A DNA stretch of 8,768 nt, from contig RFKO01000129.1 in NCBI GenBank assembly GCA_003694235.1, forward strand, positions 1 through 8,768, written 5' to 3'. The notes under the pieces are model-generated. The model saw nothing but the letters and a program-made list of their open reading frames with translations, made no database searches and was not told the origin of the DNA. The translations under genes and the position numbers were made by a program. Source of the DNA: Anaerolineae bacterium (lineage in GTDB: Bacteria; Chloroflexota; Anaerolineae; Anaerolineales; UBA11858). Positions 1 to 6,247 of the stretch are shown one piece after another. Numbering within the stretch: the first letter of the stretch is position 1; each line of letters begins with the position of its first letter.

Positions 1-1541
1 ATCACCCGTTCGTGCAGACGCTCCTCCATGTGCAGCAGGCGCTCGGCTTCGGTCTCCAACATCTGATTGACCGGAATACCCGTCCATTGCGAGACCACCT
101 CGGCCACATCATCGGCGTCCACCACTTCGTCCAGTTCGTGTTCGGCCTCCCATTTGGCGCGGGCGGCGTTGAATTTTTCTTCCAGGCGGGCGCGCTCCAT
201 CTTCTTTTCGGCGGCGCGCTCGTAGTCGCGCTCCAGCCCGGCCTGCTCTTCCTCGGCCATCAGCCGCTCGATTTCCGACTTCATGGCTTTGAGTTCAGGA
301 GGCAGGGAGTACAACGCCACGCGCAGCTTGGCAGCCGCTTCGTCGATCAGGTCAATCGCCTTGTCCGGCAGTCGGCGGTCGGAGACATAACGGTTGGAAA
401 GCTCCGCCGCGGCGACCAGCGCGTCATCGGAAATGCTGACCTTGTGATGCGCCTCGTAGCGGTCGCGCAGTCCCTGCAGCATTTTGATGGTATCTTCCAC
501 GCTCGGCTCTTCCACATACACCGGCGCGAAGCGGCGTTCCAGGGCGGAATCCTTCTCAATGTATTTGTGATACTCATCCAGCGTGGTGGCGCCAACACAC
601 TGCAACTCGCCGCGCGCCAGGGCGGGCTTGAGCATGTTGGAAGCGTCCAGCGCGCCCTGAGCAGCGCCCGCGCCGACCACGGTATGCAACTCGTCAATGA
701 ACAGGATGATCTCACCCTCGGCGCGCTGGATATCCTCGATGGCGGCCTTCAGGCGTTCCTCGAACTCGCCGCGAAAACGCGAACCGGCGATCATCGCACC
801 CAGATCGAGCGAGACCACTCGCTTGCCGGAAAGAATTTCGGGGACATCGTTGCTGGCAATCTTCTGCGCCAGGCCTTCCACAATGGCCGTCTTGCCTACA
901 CCGGCCTCGCCAATCAACACCGGGTTGTTCTTGGTGCGCCGCGAAAGAATCTGAATCACGCGCAGGATCTCACTGTCGCGCCCAATCACAGGGTCGAGTT
1001 TGCCCTCGCGGGCCATTTGCGTGAGATCACGCGAGTACTTCTCCAGGATTTTGTAGCGGTTCTCAGCCTTAGGATCGGTCACTCGCTGCCCTCCGCGCAT
1101 CCGCTGTATGGCCTCGTAAACGCGTTCTCTGGTCACACCGGCGCCCGCCAGAATGCGTCCGGCAGGCGTGTTACGCTCGCTAAGAATGGCCAGAAAGATG
1201 TGCTCGGTGGAAATGTATTCGTCCTTTAGCCGATTGGCCTCTTGATTGGCCACATCCACAATACGCTTGACGCGCGGCGTAATGAAGATCTGTCCCGCGC
1301 CGCCGCCAAAGATATTGGCCTTGGGGCTGGTGCGCAAGACATAATCCAGTTGCTCGCTCAACTGCCGGATATCCACATTCAGCATCTCCAGCAGTTGAAC
1401 CACCGTGCCATCGGACTGCTCGATCAGCGCCAGCAGGATGTGCTCGGTGTCGATCTGATTATGACCATAGCGTTGAATGATCTCTGCCGCGCGCTGCGCT
1501 GCCTCCTGGGCACGCTCGGTAAAACGGTCGAATCGCATCAT
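1..1541 (-). CDS. clpC: ClpC-type AAA+ unfoldase (Clp protease ATP-binding subunit), N-terminal ~513 residues, cut by window edge
   Basis: This is a Hsp100/Clp ATPase that unfolds proteins, probably feeding them to ClpP in the cytosol. The visible part has a double Clp_N repeat (about residues 3-145). The first AAA+ domain has Walker A GEAGVGKT (211-218), Walker B IILFIDE (278-284), sensor GATT (317-320) and the arginine pair in ALERRF (333-338). A short charged linker (about 407-485) contains a UVR-like helix near [12 protein letters not shown]. The second AAA+ domain begins at WTGIPV (486-491) and is lost off the left edge. The linker is about 80 residues, as in ClpC, whereas ClpB has a coiled-coil M-domain of about 125. 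The MRGGQRVTD stretch after the N-domain is nevertheless ClpB-like, so some pipelines may name it ClpB. Start: an AAGGAAGG ribosome site (1548-1555) precedes two adjacent ATGs (1541 and 1538); the second is equally possible. It has its own promoter. Confidence 0.88.
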   Translation of the reverse strand, partial: MMRFDRFTERAQEAAQRAAEIIQRYGHNQIDTEHILLALIEQSDGTVVQLLEMLNVDIRQLSEQLDYVLRTSPKANIFGGGAGQIFITPRVKRIVDVANQEANRLKDEYISTEHIFLAILSERNTPAGRILAGAGVTRERVYEAIQRMRGGQRVTDPKAENRYKILEKYSRDLTQMAREGKLDPVIGRDSEILRVIQILSRRTKNNPVLIGEAGVGKTAIVEGLAQKIASNDVPEILSGKRVVSLDLGAMIAGSRFRGEFEERLKAAIEDIQRAEGEIILFIDELHTVVGAGAAQGALDASNMLKPALARGELQCVGATTLDEYHKYIEKDSALERRFAPVYVEEPSVEDTIKMLQGLRDRYEAHHKVSISDDALVAAAELSNRYVSDRRLPDKAIDLIDEAAAKLRVALYSLPPELKAMKSEIERLMAEEEQAGLERDYERAAEKKMERARLEEKFNAARAKWEAEHELDEVVDADDVAEVVSQWTGIPVNQMLETEAERLLHMEERLHERV

Positions 1542-1604
1542 AATTAACCTTCCTTTTGCCGGCGGTTACAGGGAGGGGCTTCATCCCTATCCGCCCGCAA
1601 AGCC

Positions 1605-1613
1605 ATTATATCA
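1605..1613 (-). promoter_or_regulatory. Extended -10 promoter of the clpC-type gene
   Basis: On the minus strand the sequence reads TGATATAAT, a perfect -10 hexamer with the upstream TG of an extended -10 element. No good -35 lies 16-19 nt upstream, which is tolerated by extended -10 promoters. The predicted start point near 1598 gives a 5' leader of about 57 nt. That leader contains a small AGGGA/TCCCT inverted repeat (1573-1591). I see no CIRCE element (TTAGCACTC-N9-GAGTGCTAA), so HrcA control is not supported by the sequence. Confidence 0.6.
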
Positions 1614-1661
1614 TCGCGCAGCATGGAGGATTTTCAGAACGGTGTTAGAAATCTGTAGGAA

Positions 1662-2468
1662 TCAGCCGGTTGACGAGGCGACATCCTTGCGCACCGCCTC
1701 GCAACGCAGACAGGCCGGCTGATGACACAACAGCGCCAGAGGGTCTCCGGCAATCAGGCGCACCACCACTTTGAGCAAATCGGACAGGGGAAGCAGCTGC
1801 ACCTCGGCCTGTCCGATTTGCGTGCGACGGGTGAATTCCTGCACGTGGGGGGAAATCGCATCGAAGCCGCGCGAACAGCCCGGCCAGTGCGGACATTCCA
1901 CCACGCCGCGCGGCGTCAGCGCCCAACGGATGAATTGTTTGCGCCCGGCGAGCTGCTCCCCATAGTGAATGCTGGTGTTGGCGGTATGCCCCACCCCCAG
2001 CAGCAAGACAAAGCCCCGCTGCTCTGTCAGCCAGCGGATGGGAGCGAAGGGGTCTTGCACCGACTGCTGGCGCAGCCCTTCTTCGACGCCAACGCCGCTG
2101 AAGGAGTAGATCGGGTGATTGGAACGCTGCGCTTCAGGCAAACGGCGCAGCGTCTCCGCGGTCACGCCCATCAAAGGATCGGCGGGCATATCGGCGTGGT
2201 AAAACTCGGCCAGCAGGTTGGCGTGCTCGCGACGGCCGTATTCCAGCGCGTTGTTCGGCGGGCCGACCCGCGGGGTGATCATGGTGCGGTAGGTAAAAGT
2301 AGGCATCATGACGCGTTGCGCCGTGGCCAGCAACGCGCCGACCAGGGTGGATGCTCCGCCCTGCACATGCCCAAAAGCGGAAAGCGAAGCGTGTGCGATC
2401 ACCGGACGCGAACCATCCAACCCCAGGTCGCGCAGCCCGGCGACCAGTTGACGGAAAGTGACCGTCAT
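1662..2468 (-). CDS. AAC(3)-family (Antibiotic_NAT) N-acetyltransferase
   Basis: 268 residues, the normal length for the aminoglycoside 3-N-acetyltransferase superfamily, whose members transfer acetyl from acetyl-CoA to an amine. Family landmarks are HASLSAFGHVQGG (26-38), which begins the CoA-binding region, MPTFTY (55-60), SNHPIYSFSGVG (116-127) and GVGHTANTSIHYGE (158-171), containing the family's conserved His (168) and Glu (171). Cysteines at 192, 198, 248, 253 and 256 could form a metal or disulphide site. Many members of this superfamily have no proven resistance role, so the natural substrate is open. It lies 18 nt downstream of the enoyl-CoA hydratase stop and is probably co-transcribed with it. 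The ribosome site is weak (a GGCAGG stretch close to the ATG), which fits translation following the upstream gene. Family assignment is firm; substrate is unknown. Confidence 0.9.
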   Translation of the reverse strand: MTVTFRQLVAGLRDLGLDGSRPVIAHASLSAFGHVQGGASTLVGALLATAQRVMMPTFTYRTMITPRVGPPNNALEYGRREHANLLAEFYHADMPADPLMGVTAETLRRLPEAQRSNHPIYSFSGVGVEEGLRQQSVQDPFAPIRWLTEQRGFVLLLGVGHTANTSIHYGEQLAGRKQFIRWALTPRGVVECPHWPGCSRGFDAISPHVQEFTRRTQIGQAEVQLLPLSDLLKVVVRLIAGDPLALLCHQPACLRCEAVRKDVASSTG

Positions 2469-2486
2469 CGCCTGCCCGTCACGCGC

Positions 2487-3260
2487 CTATTTCCCCTCCC
2501 AACGCGGCTCTCGCTTCTCGATGAAAGCGGCCATCCCTTCTTTCTGGTCTTGCGTGGCAAAGAGGAGGGTAAAAGCGCGGCGTTCATCGGCCAGCCCATC
2601 GCTCAAACCGGTCTCGAAGGCCTGGTTGACCATCTCCTTGGCCAGCCGCACGGCCAGGGGGGCGCGGGCAGCGATCTCGGCAGCCAGTTCCAGGGCCACC
2701 TCCAGATAGCGCTCCACCGGCACGACCCGATTGACCATGCCGTAGCGCAGCGCTTCTTCGGCGCTCAGCGTGCGGTTATTGAGCACCATCTCCATCGCCA
2801 GCGCCTTACCTACCGCCCGCGTCAGACGTTGCGTGCCACCCGCTCCGGGGATGACACCGATGGTGATCTCCGGCTGGCCGAAACGGGCGTTTTCGGCGGC
2901 GACGATCATATCACAGGAGAGCGCCAGTTCGCAGCCGCCGCCCAGCGCCCAGCCCGCCACCGCGGCGATGACCGGCTTCTTGATGCCTCGGATGCGGTCA
3001 AAGGCAGGGATGAAATCGTTGGTCAGCATCTCCACCGCCGAGGCCGTAGCCATCTGCTTGATATCTGCGCCTGCGGCAAAGGCTTTTTCACTACCGCTGA
3101 CCACCATCGCGCCGATGGCCTGATCGCGGTCGAAAGCCTCGAGCGCGTCCATCAGCTCGTGCAGCAACTGGCTGTTGAGCGCGTTGAGCGCCTTCGGGCG
3201 ATTGAGCCGCACCAGCCCAACCCGGCCATGGACTTCGGTGAGAATGGTTTCGTAGGTCAT
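2487..3260 (-). CDS. Enoyl-CoA hydratase (crotonase family)
   Basis: 257 residues, full length for a short-chain enoyl-CoA hydratase, which adds water across trans-2-enoyl-CoA in fatty-acid or branched-chain amino-acid beta-oxidation in the cytosol. The sequence closely tracks the mitochondrial/bacterial hydratase type. The CoA and oxyanion-hole segment FAAGADIKQM (61-70) carries Ala65, and GWALGGGCELA (103-113) carries Gly108. Both catalytic glutamates are present: Glu111 in GGCELA and Glu131 in GQPEITIG. The stretch IPGAGGTQRLTRAVGKALAMEMVL (137-160) is typical, and the C-terminal KEGMAAFIEKR trimerisation helix is intact. Having both Glu residues argues for hydratase rather than isomerase or another crotonase. 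The start has a GGAAGGG ribosome site about 8 nt upstream. It precedes the AAC(3)-like gene by 18 nt and follows the SDR-like gene after 119 nt. I saw no convincing promoter in that gap. Confidence 0.93.
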   Translation of the reverse strand: MTYETILTEVHGRVGLVRLNRPKALNALNSQLLHELMDALEAFDRDQAIGAMVVSGSEKAFAAGADIKQMATASAVEMLTNDFIPAFDRIRGIKKPVIAAVAGWALGGGCELALSCDMIVAAENARFGQPEITIGVIPGAGGTQRLTRAVGKALAMEMVLNNRTLSAEEALRYGMVNRVVPVERYLEVALELAAEIAARAPLAVRLAKEMVNQAFETGLSDGLADERRAFTLLFATQDQKEGMAAFIEKREPRWEGK

Positions 3261-3379
3261 GTTTTTATCCCTTCCGTATTCTCTGTGCTCTTTGTGGCTC
3301 TGTCCTGGAGGTCGTGTTCAACCTGAAGGTGCACAAAAAAGCCCAATTGATGTTTGTTCAGGGTGTTTTGGTTACCCGG

Positions 3380-4042
3380 TCAGAGGATAGTGAATAAAAT
3401 GCTGCTTTCAGCCTTCGCGGTCTCTTCGGGGTTACACAACGCCAGGGCGGTTTGCGGCAAATCCAGGTACGGGCTGCGCTGCTCGCCCGGCAGCCCCAGC
3501 GGACGCAGGGCGAGGGCATGCACACGGATATTATACGCTGAAAACTCCCTCGCCGCGGCCACGGTGAGGGTCGCCAGCGCAGCCATGCTGGTTTGCAGGC
3601 TGGCGCCGCCATCCGGTGCGAGCACGTTGAGAATCACCCCACCGCCGCTCTCCCGCATTACCCGCCCGACTGACTGCATCAACAGGAACGGCCCGGTCAG
3701 GTTGACATCCAGCGCCCTTCGCCAGTCCCACTCATCCAGATCGAGAAGCGCCTTCTGAGGGTCAACGCCAGAGCAATTGACCAGCACATCCAGCCGCCCC
3801 CAATCGTCCAGCACCTGATTGACCAACGCCTGAACGGGCATCTTCTTGGCGATATCGGCAACGTAATCGCGGATCTGGCCACCCGCGGCGCGCACGCGCG
3901 CCACGGTCTCGTCCAGATTGATGGGGGTGATATCATTGGCGGCCACCCGCGCGCCAGCAGCGGCGAAGGCTTCGGCCAGTTGCGCGCCAACACCGCGCCC
4001 CGCGCCGGTGATGAGAACGACTCGGTTATGAAGACTGTTCAA
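3380..4042 (-). CDS. SDR-fold (Rossmann) protein, short and lacking catalytic residues
   Basis: 220 residues of the short-chain dehydrogenase/reductase fold, against about 250 for the family. Cofactor-binding parts are intact: TGAGRGVG (12-19), Asp37 after the second strand (favouring NAD over NADP), NCSG (89-92, usually NNAG), and the structural Asn114 in DVNLTG. The active site is not. The usual Ser is replaced around NVLAPDGG (139-146), and aligning on the following AAAREFSAYNIRV puts Leu149 where the catalytic Tyr belongs and Met153 where Lys belongs. It also stops where most SDRs continue into the final strand and VDGG-like end; another frame reads on as LSSDRVTKTP (to 3358). The start is TTG: a GAAAGG ribosome site sits about 8 nt upstream and no in-frame ATG fits. 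Fold assignment is good; enzymatic activity is doubtful. It may be a binding protein or a decaying gene. Confidence 0.8.
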   Translation of the reverse strand: MNSLHNRVVLITGAGRGVGAQLAEAFAAAGARVAANDITPINLDETVARVRAAGGQIRDYVADIAKKMPVQALVNQVLDDWGRLDVLVNCSGVDPQKALLDLDEWDWRRALDVNLTGPFLLMQSVGRVMRESGGGVILNVLAPDGGASLQTSMAALATLTVAAAREFSAYNIRVHALALRPLGLPGEQRSPYLDLPQTALALCNPEETAKAESSILFTIL

Positions 4043-4071
4043 TGTGTTTTCCTTTCGATGAATGACTCACA

Positions 4072-4118
4072 AGACGGCCGACGGCAGACCACAGACGGCA
4101 GTCTGCCGTCGGCCGTCT
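4072..4118. repeat. Perfect 18-bp inverted repeat (intergenic palindrome)
   Basis: The left arm AGACGGCCGACGGCAGAC (4072-4089) and right arm GTCTGCCGTCGGCCGTCT (4101-4118) are exact reverse complements, separated by 11 nt. The loop repeats part of the arm (AGACGGCA at 4093-4100), so a smaller alternative hairpin with the right arm is also possible. The right arm reaches two bases into the TAG stop of the M23 peptidase gene. Neither side is followed by a T-run, so it does not look like a classical intrinsic terminator. The composition resembles dispersed REP-like intergenic repeats. Pairing is seen directly; the role is inference. Confidence 0.85.
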
Positions 4119-4821
4119 ACTCGCGGCAACGCGGTACCTCGCTGCGATTCTCATGAGCGTTGAGCGGCAGGCCGAGGTAGGGCGAGGGATCGAGCGTGTT
4201 CTGGATGCGCAGCTCGTTGAGGAAATTTCCCCGCCCGTCGTCTTTGACCACCGAGAAATGCAAATGCACCCCGACAGGGTTATCCGGATCGCCAGAGTAA
4301 TCACCCTGGTAACCGAGCAAAGTGCCGGCCTCCACGAATGCTTCCTGCGTTCCCGGCGGGAAGTCCTCCACAATAAAAGAATTGCCAAAGCGGTCGGCCA
4401 TGTGGGTGTAGTACGTCCAGATTTGCCGACCAGGGCGCAGCGGATCTTGCGGGATGCGGATGATCACAGATGACTTCCAATCGGGCAGGCGGGTGAGGTA
4501 CCCGCTAAAGGCGGCATAGACCGGCGTGACTCCCGGCGCCGCCCCGCCGAAGATGTCAATCCCCTGATGGCGATGCCCCGGCCGAAAAGAGTCATCCCAG
4601 ATGAAGCCGATGTAGCCATCGGTAGGCATGAGGAACGGGGACTCGCCGCAGCGTTCGCCGGCGCGCACCATCCAGTCGGCATGGCCTTCGGGATCGCGCA
4701 ACCATTGCCACAGGCTGGACAGCCGGCTGCCGCTGCGGGTGTACCAGCGGTAAGCAAAATACCCCGCCACCAGCAGCAGCACGAACAGCACGGAGAGCAC
4801 CATTTTCGCCCCTCTTCTCAT
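4117..4821 (-). CDS. Membrane-anchored M23 (LytM-type) metallopeptidase
   Basis: 234 residues. An N-terminal hydrophobic helix (about 8-24) preceded by Arg/Lys indicates a membrane anchor or uncleaved signal, placing the rest outside the membrane. The peptidase domain has the LytM zinc set: His85 and Asp89 in HRHQGIDIFG, and His188 in the HxH of GVHLHFSV (186-188), with His140 in YYTHMA as the expected catalytic histidine. Family members cut peptide cross-links in peptidoglycan or act as regulators of such enzymes; since all metal and catalytic residues are present, this one is probably active. Its ATG overlaps the TGA of the YbaK-type gene by 4 nt (ATGA), with an AGGAAGA ribosome site before it, so the two are translationally coupled. 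A second ATG at codon 7 also has an AGGGG upstream. The stop codon touches the 18-bp palindrome downstream. Confidence 0.9.
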   Translation of the reverse strand: MRRGAKMVLSVLFVLLLVAGYFAYRWYTRSGSRLSSLWQWLRDPEGHADWMVRAGERCGESPFLMPTDGYIGFIWDDSFRPGHRHQGIDIFGGAAPGVTPVYAAFSGYLTRLPDWKSSVIIRIPQDPLRPGRQIWTYYTHMADRFGNSFIVEDFPPGTQEAFVEAGTLLGYQGDYSGDPDNPVGVHLHFSVVKDDGRGNFLNELRIQNTLDPSPYLGLPLNAHENRSEVPRCRE

Positions 4822-5294
4822 GATTCTTCCTGCAGGGGGAGGACGACGGCATTCGTGACCCGCAGGATATCCTGCGGCGAAAGGCGCAGCATGGCGTTAT
4901 GCGCGCCGCCCCCGGCATAGACCACATCGTAGGCCAGCACGCCGGGGTCAAGCAAAGCGGGAAGAGGTTGAGGGTAACCAAACGGGGGCACACCGCCGGG
5001 CGGGTAACCGGTGGTTTCCAGCACCACTTCCGGAGAGGCCAGCCGTACGCGCTTACGCCCCACCCCAAAGTGTGCAGCCACCGCCCGCCGATCAATCAAC
5101 TGCGTGCCACAGGCCATCGCCACCACCCGCCGCTCACCGACGGTAAACAGCACCGACTTGACGATCTGCTCCGGGGCGACGCCCAGCGCGCGGGCCGCGG
5201 ATTCCACCGTCAACGTTTCCTGCTCCAGGAAGATGATCTCCCCCTGGATGCCGCGCGCCTCCAGAAAAGCGCGCAAATCCTCAGGCGTCCTCAT
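4818..5294 (-). CDS. YbaK/ProX-type aminoacyl-tRNA deacylase domain protein
   Basis: 158 residues forming a single YbaK/aminoacyl-tRNA-synthetase-associated domain. These proteins hydrolyse mischarged aminoacyl-tRNA in trans, for example Cys-tRNAPro or Ala-tRNAPro, as translation quality control in the cytosol. The conserved lysine is Lys46 in QIVKSVLF. The substrate-loop motif is TTGYPPGGVPPFGYP (94-108), followed by the LAYDVVYAGGGAHNAMLRLSP strand (120-140). GGVPPFG is closer to generic trans-editing proteins than to E. coli YbaK (GGISPLG), so the amino acid cleared cannot be assigned. The start at 5294 is chosen over an in-frame ATG at 5339 because GGGAGG lies 6 nt before it and the protein then begins as the family does. 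It overlaps the EthD-like gene by 14 nt and the M23 gene by 4 nt. Confidence 0.9.
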   Translation of the reverse strand: MRTPEDLRAFLEARGIQGEIIFLEQETLTVESAARALGVAPEQIVKSVLFTVGERRVVAMACGTQLIDRRAVAAHFGVGRKRVRLASPEVVLETTGYPPGGVPPFGYPQPLPALLDPGVLAYDVVYAGGGAHNAMLRLSPQDILRVTNAVVLPLQEES

Positions 5295-5637
5295 CTTCGT
5301 CCTCCCTGGCGCGATGCTGCCGGATATTTTCCATGTCATCCTCGGCGTGTTCGGCGATCAGCAGCGTGAACCGTCCGCCGGTGATGTCTTGCAACGTAGC
5401 GCCGGCGGTCTTCCCCACCAGCGAACGCATGGCCGCGTCCAACGCCTGGCGGCTTTCGAAGTACAGCTCATGGATCATCCGCACATCCCACGGCCCATAC
5501 AGACGCGCCTCGACCTGCACCGAGGCTTCCCGCAGCAATCCCGGCATTTGTTCGGCCCGCCGCAGAAAACGCGGCCACTGGGCGTGAAATTCGGCCCTCT
5601 CCGCCGCTTCTCCAATCAAAATGATGAGTTTGTGCAT
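5281..5637 (-). CDS. EthD-like ferredoxin-fold small protein
   Basis: 118 residues. The pattern MHKLIILI, then WPRFLRRAEQMPGLLR, a middle strand, HELYFESRQALDAAMRS and a final GRFTLLIAE matches EthD-type dimeric alpha/beta-barrel proteins, which resemble antibiotic-biosynthesis monooxygenase domains. EthD itself is needed for ether-fuel degradation in Rhodococcus, but most homologues have no known reaction, and none is assignable here. The C-terminus is a very acidic tail (REDEDEDA) whose DNA also supplies the ribosome site and start of the downstream YbaK-type gene. The reading frame stays open upstream to 6096, but that extension is antisense to another gene. The ATG at 5637 is chosen because homology starts there and a TATAAT lies only 6 nt before it. 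There is no ribosome site, consistent with a leaderless message. It heads the minus-strand group 5637 to 4117. Confidence 0.75.
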   Translation of the reverse strand: MHKLIILIGEAAERAEFHAQWPRFLRRAEQMPGLLREASVQVEARLYGPWDVRMIHELYFESRQALDAAMRSLVGKTAGATLQDITGGRFTLLIAEHAEDDMENIRQHRAREDEDEDA

Positions 5638-5643
5638 ACCCAG

Positions 5644-5649
5644 ATTATA
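5644..5649 (-). promoter_or_regulatory. -10 box of a probably leaderless promoter for the EthD-like gene
   Basis: The minus strand reads TATAAT, then CTGGGT, then ATG. A start point the usual 6-7 nt downstream of the -10 box would fall on or beside the A of the ATG, leaving no room for a ribosome binding site. The -35 region is weak (GTATCA at a 17-nt spacing). The perfect hexamer and its position are seen; leaderless translation is inferred. Confidence 0.55.
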
Positions 5650-5675
5650 CCCGTGTGCGGCGATTGTGATACCAT

Positions 5676-5684
5676 TGCTATGAT
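5676..5684 (+). promoter_or_regulatory. Extended -10 promoter for the DUF6391-like gene and holA
   Basis: TGCTATGAT has the TGn of an extended -10 and a five-of-six -10 hexamer. No good -35 is visible. The start point would be near 5691, about 24 nt before the ATG at 5715. It is back to back with the EthD-like promoter, the two -10 boxes lying about 30 bp apart, so the two transcription units share a very short control region. Confidence 0.5.
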
Positions 5685-5714
5685 ACGCGCAAGAGTGACG
5701 AGTGAGGAGCGAGC

Positions 5715-6245
5715 ATGAGTACATTATTTGCCGGTTTACGGACGTTGTTAGAATTCCCTGTGATTTCGCGCATTCGGCGGAATCACGGCCTGGAGCACGC
5801 CACGCTGCACATCCTGGCCAAACGCTTCCCGCGCAAGGCGATGGGGGGACACTCCAACCCCAACGGCTTCTGGCTGATCGGCGATTTGCCCACCGAAGCG
5901 GTGGAGCAGGCCGTCCATGAGGCGCTGGAACGGATGCGCCGCGGCGAACATAACCTGGCCATCCACCCCGGTTGCGGCACGAATTACGCCACCGCGGGCC
6001 TGCTGGCCGGTCTGGCCGGTGTGGTGGGGATGTGGGATGCCGGGCCGCGGCGGCGCGACAAGCTCGAACGTCTGCCGCTGATCGCCACCCTGGCAACCAT
6101 GGCCCTGATCGTCGCTCAACCGCTGGGCCTGCGCCTGCAAAAGCACATCACCACCAGCGGCGACCCCGGCGAACTGGAGATCGTCGGCGTGTATCCCGTC
6201 CAGCGCGGGACGATGAAAGCCCATCAGGTGATCACGCGAGGGTGA
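5715..6245 (+). CDS. DUF6391-like integral membrane protein with HxxEH motif
   Basis: 176 residues that I match from memory to the DUF6391 family, known from cyanobacteria and Chloroflexota and without an established function. The N-terminal half is soluble and rich in conserved-looking histidines: NHGLEHATLH (23-32), GGHSNPNGFW (44-53), GDLPTEAVEQAV (56-67), and HPGCGTN (84-90). Two hydrophobic segments follow (about 93-107 and 121-138), then a C-terminal strand-rich tail from HITTSGDPGELEI (144-156). HGLEH fits the HxxEH zinc motif of inverzincin metallopeptidases, and His32, His46 and His84 could add ligands; this is inference only. An AGGAG ribosome site lies about 7 nt before the ATG. 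The stop is 2 nt from the preferred holA start, so the two genes are almost certainly co-transcribed. Confidence 0.78.
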   Translation: MSTLFAGLRTLLEFPVISRIRRNHGLEHATLHILAKRFPRKAMGGHSNPNGFWLIGDLPTEAVEQAVHEALERMRRGEHNLAIHPGCGTNYATAGLLAGLAGVVGMWDAGPRRRDKLERLPLIATLATMALIVAQPLGLRLQKHITTSGDPGELEIVGVYPVQRGTMKAHQVITRG

Positions 6246-6247
6246 AA

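Noticed and set aside
12..1229. 405-codon open frame on the plus strand
   Set aside because: It is exactly antisense to the clpC-type gene, shows no family features, and reflects the codon bias of a GC-rich gene on the other strand.
1542..1661. CIRCE/HrcA heat-shock operator upstream of the clpC-type gene
   Set aside because: No TTAGCACTC or GAGTGCTAA half-site is present on either strand in this interval.
1661..1723. Inverted repeat ATCAGCCGG / CCGGCTGAT around the end of the AAC(3)-like gene
   Set aside because: Arms are only 9 bp with a 45-nt loop that is coding sequence, and no T-run follows. Probably chance.
1662..2468. Calling this gene a drug-resistance determinant
   Set aside because: Family membership alone does not show aminoglycoside activity, and the metabolic gene neighbourhood has no mobile-element or resistance context.
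1722..3326. 534-codon plus-strand open frame, the longest in the window
   Set aside because: It runs antisense through both the AAC(3)-like and enoyl-CoA hydratase genes, which are unmistakable on the minus strand. Its translation is His/Gln/Arg-rich shadow sequence.
3308..3366. Possible terminator near the T-run (TTGGGCTTTTTT on the minus strand) after the SDR-like gene
   Set aside because: There is no stem next to the T-run. The only pairing (CCTGAA/TTCAGG) spans a long loop around it.
5638..6096. Upstream extension of the EthD-like frame on the minus strand
   Set aside because: The extension crosses the divergent promoter region and the DUF6391-like gene in antisense, and family similarity begins only at 5637.
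5972..6247. N-terminal extension of the holA frame inside the preceding gene
   Set aside because: The delta subunit normally starts a few residues before the YLLHGDD motif, and a GTG with a ribosome site is present at 6248.
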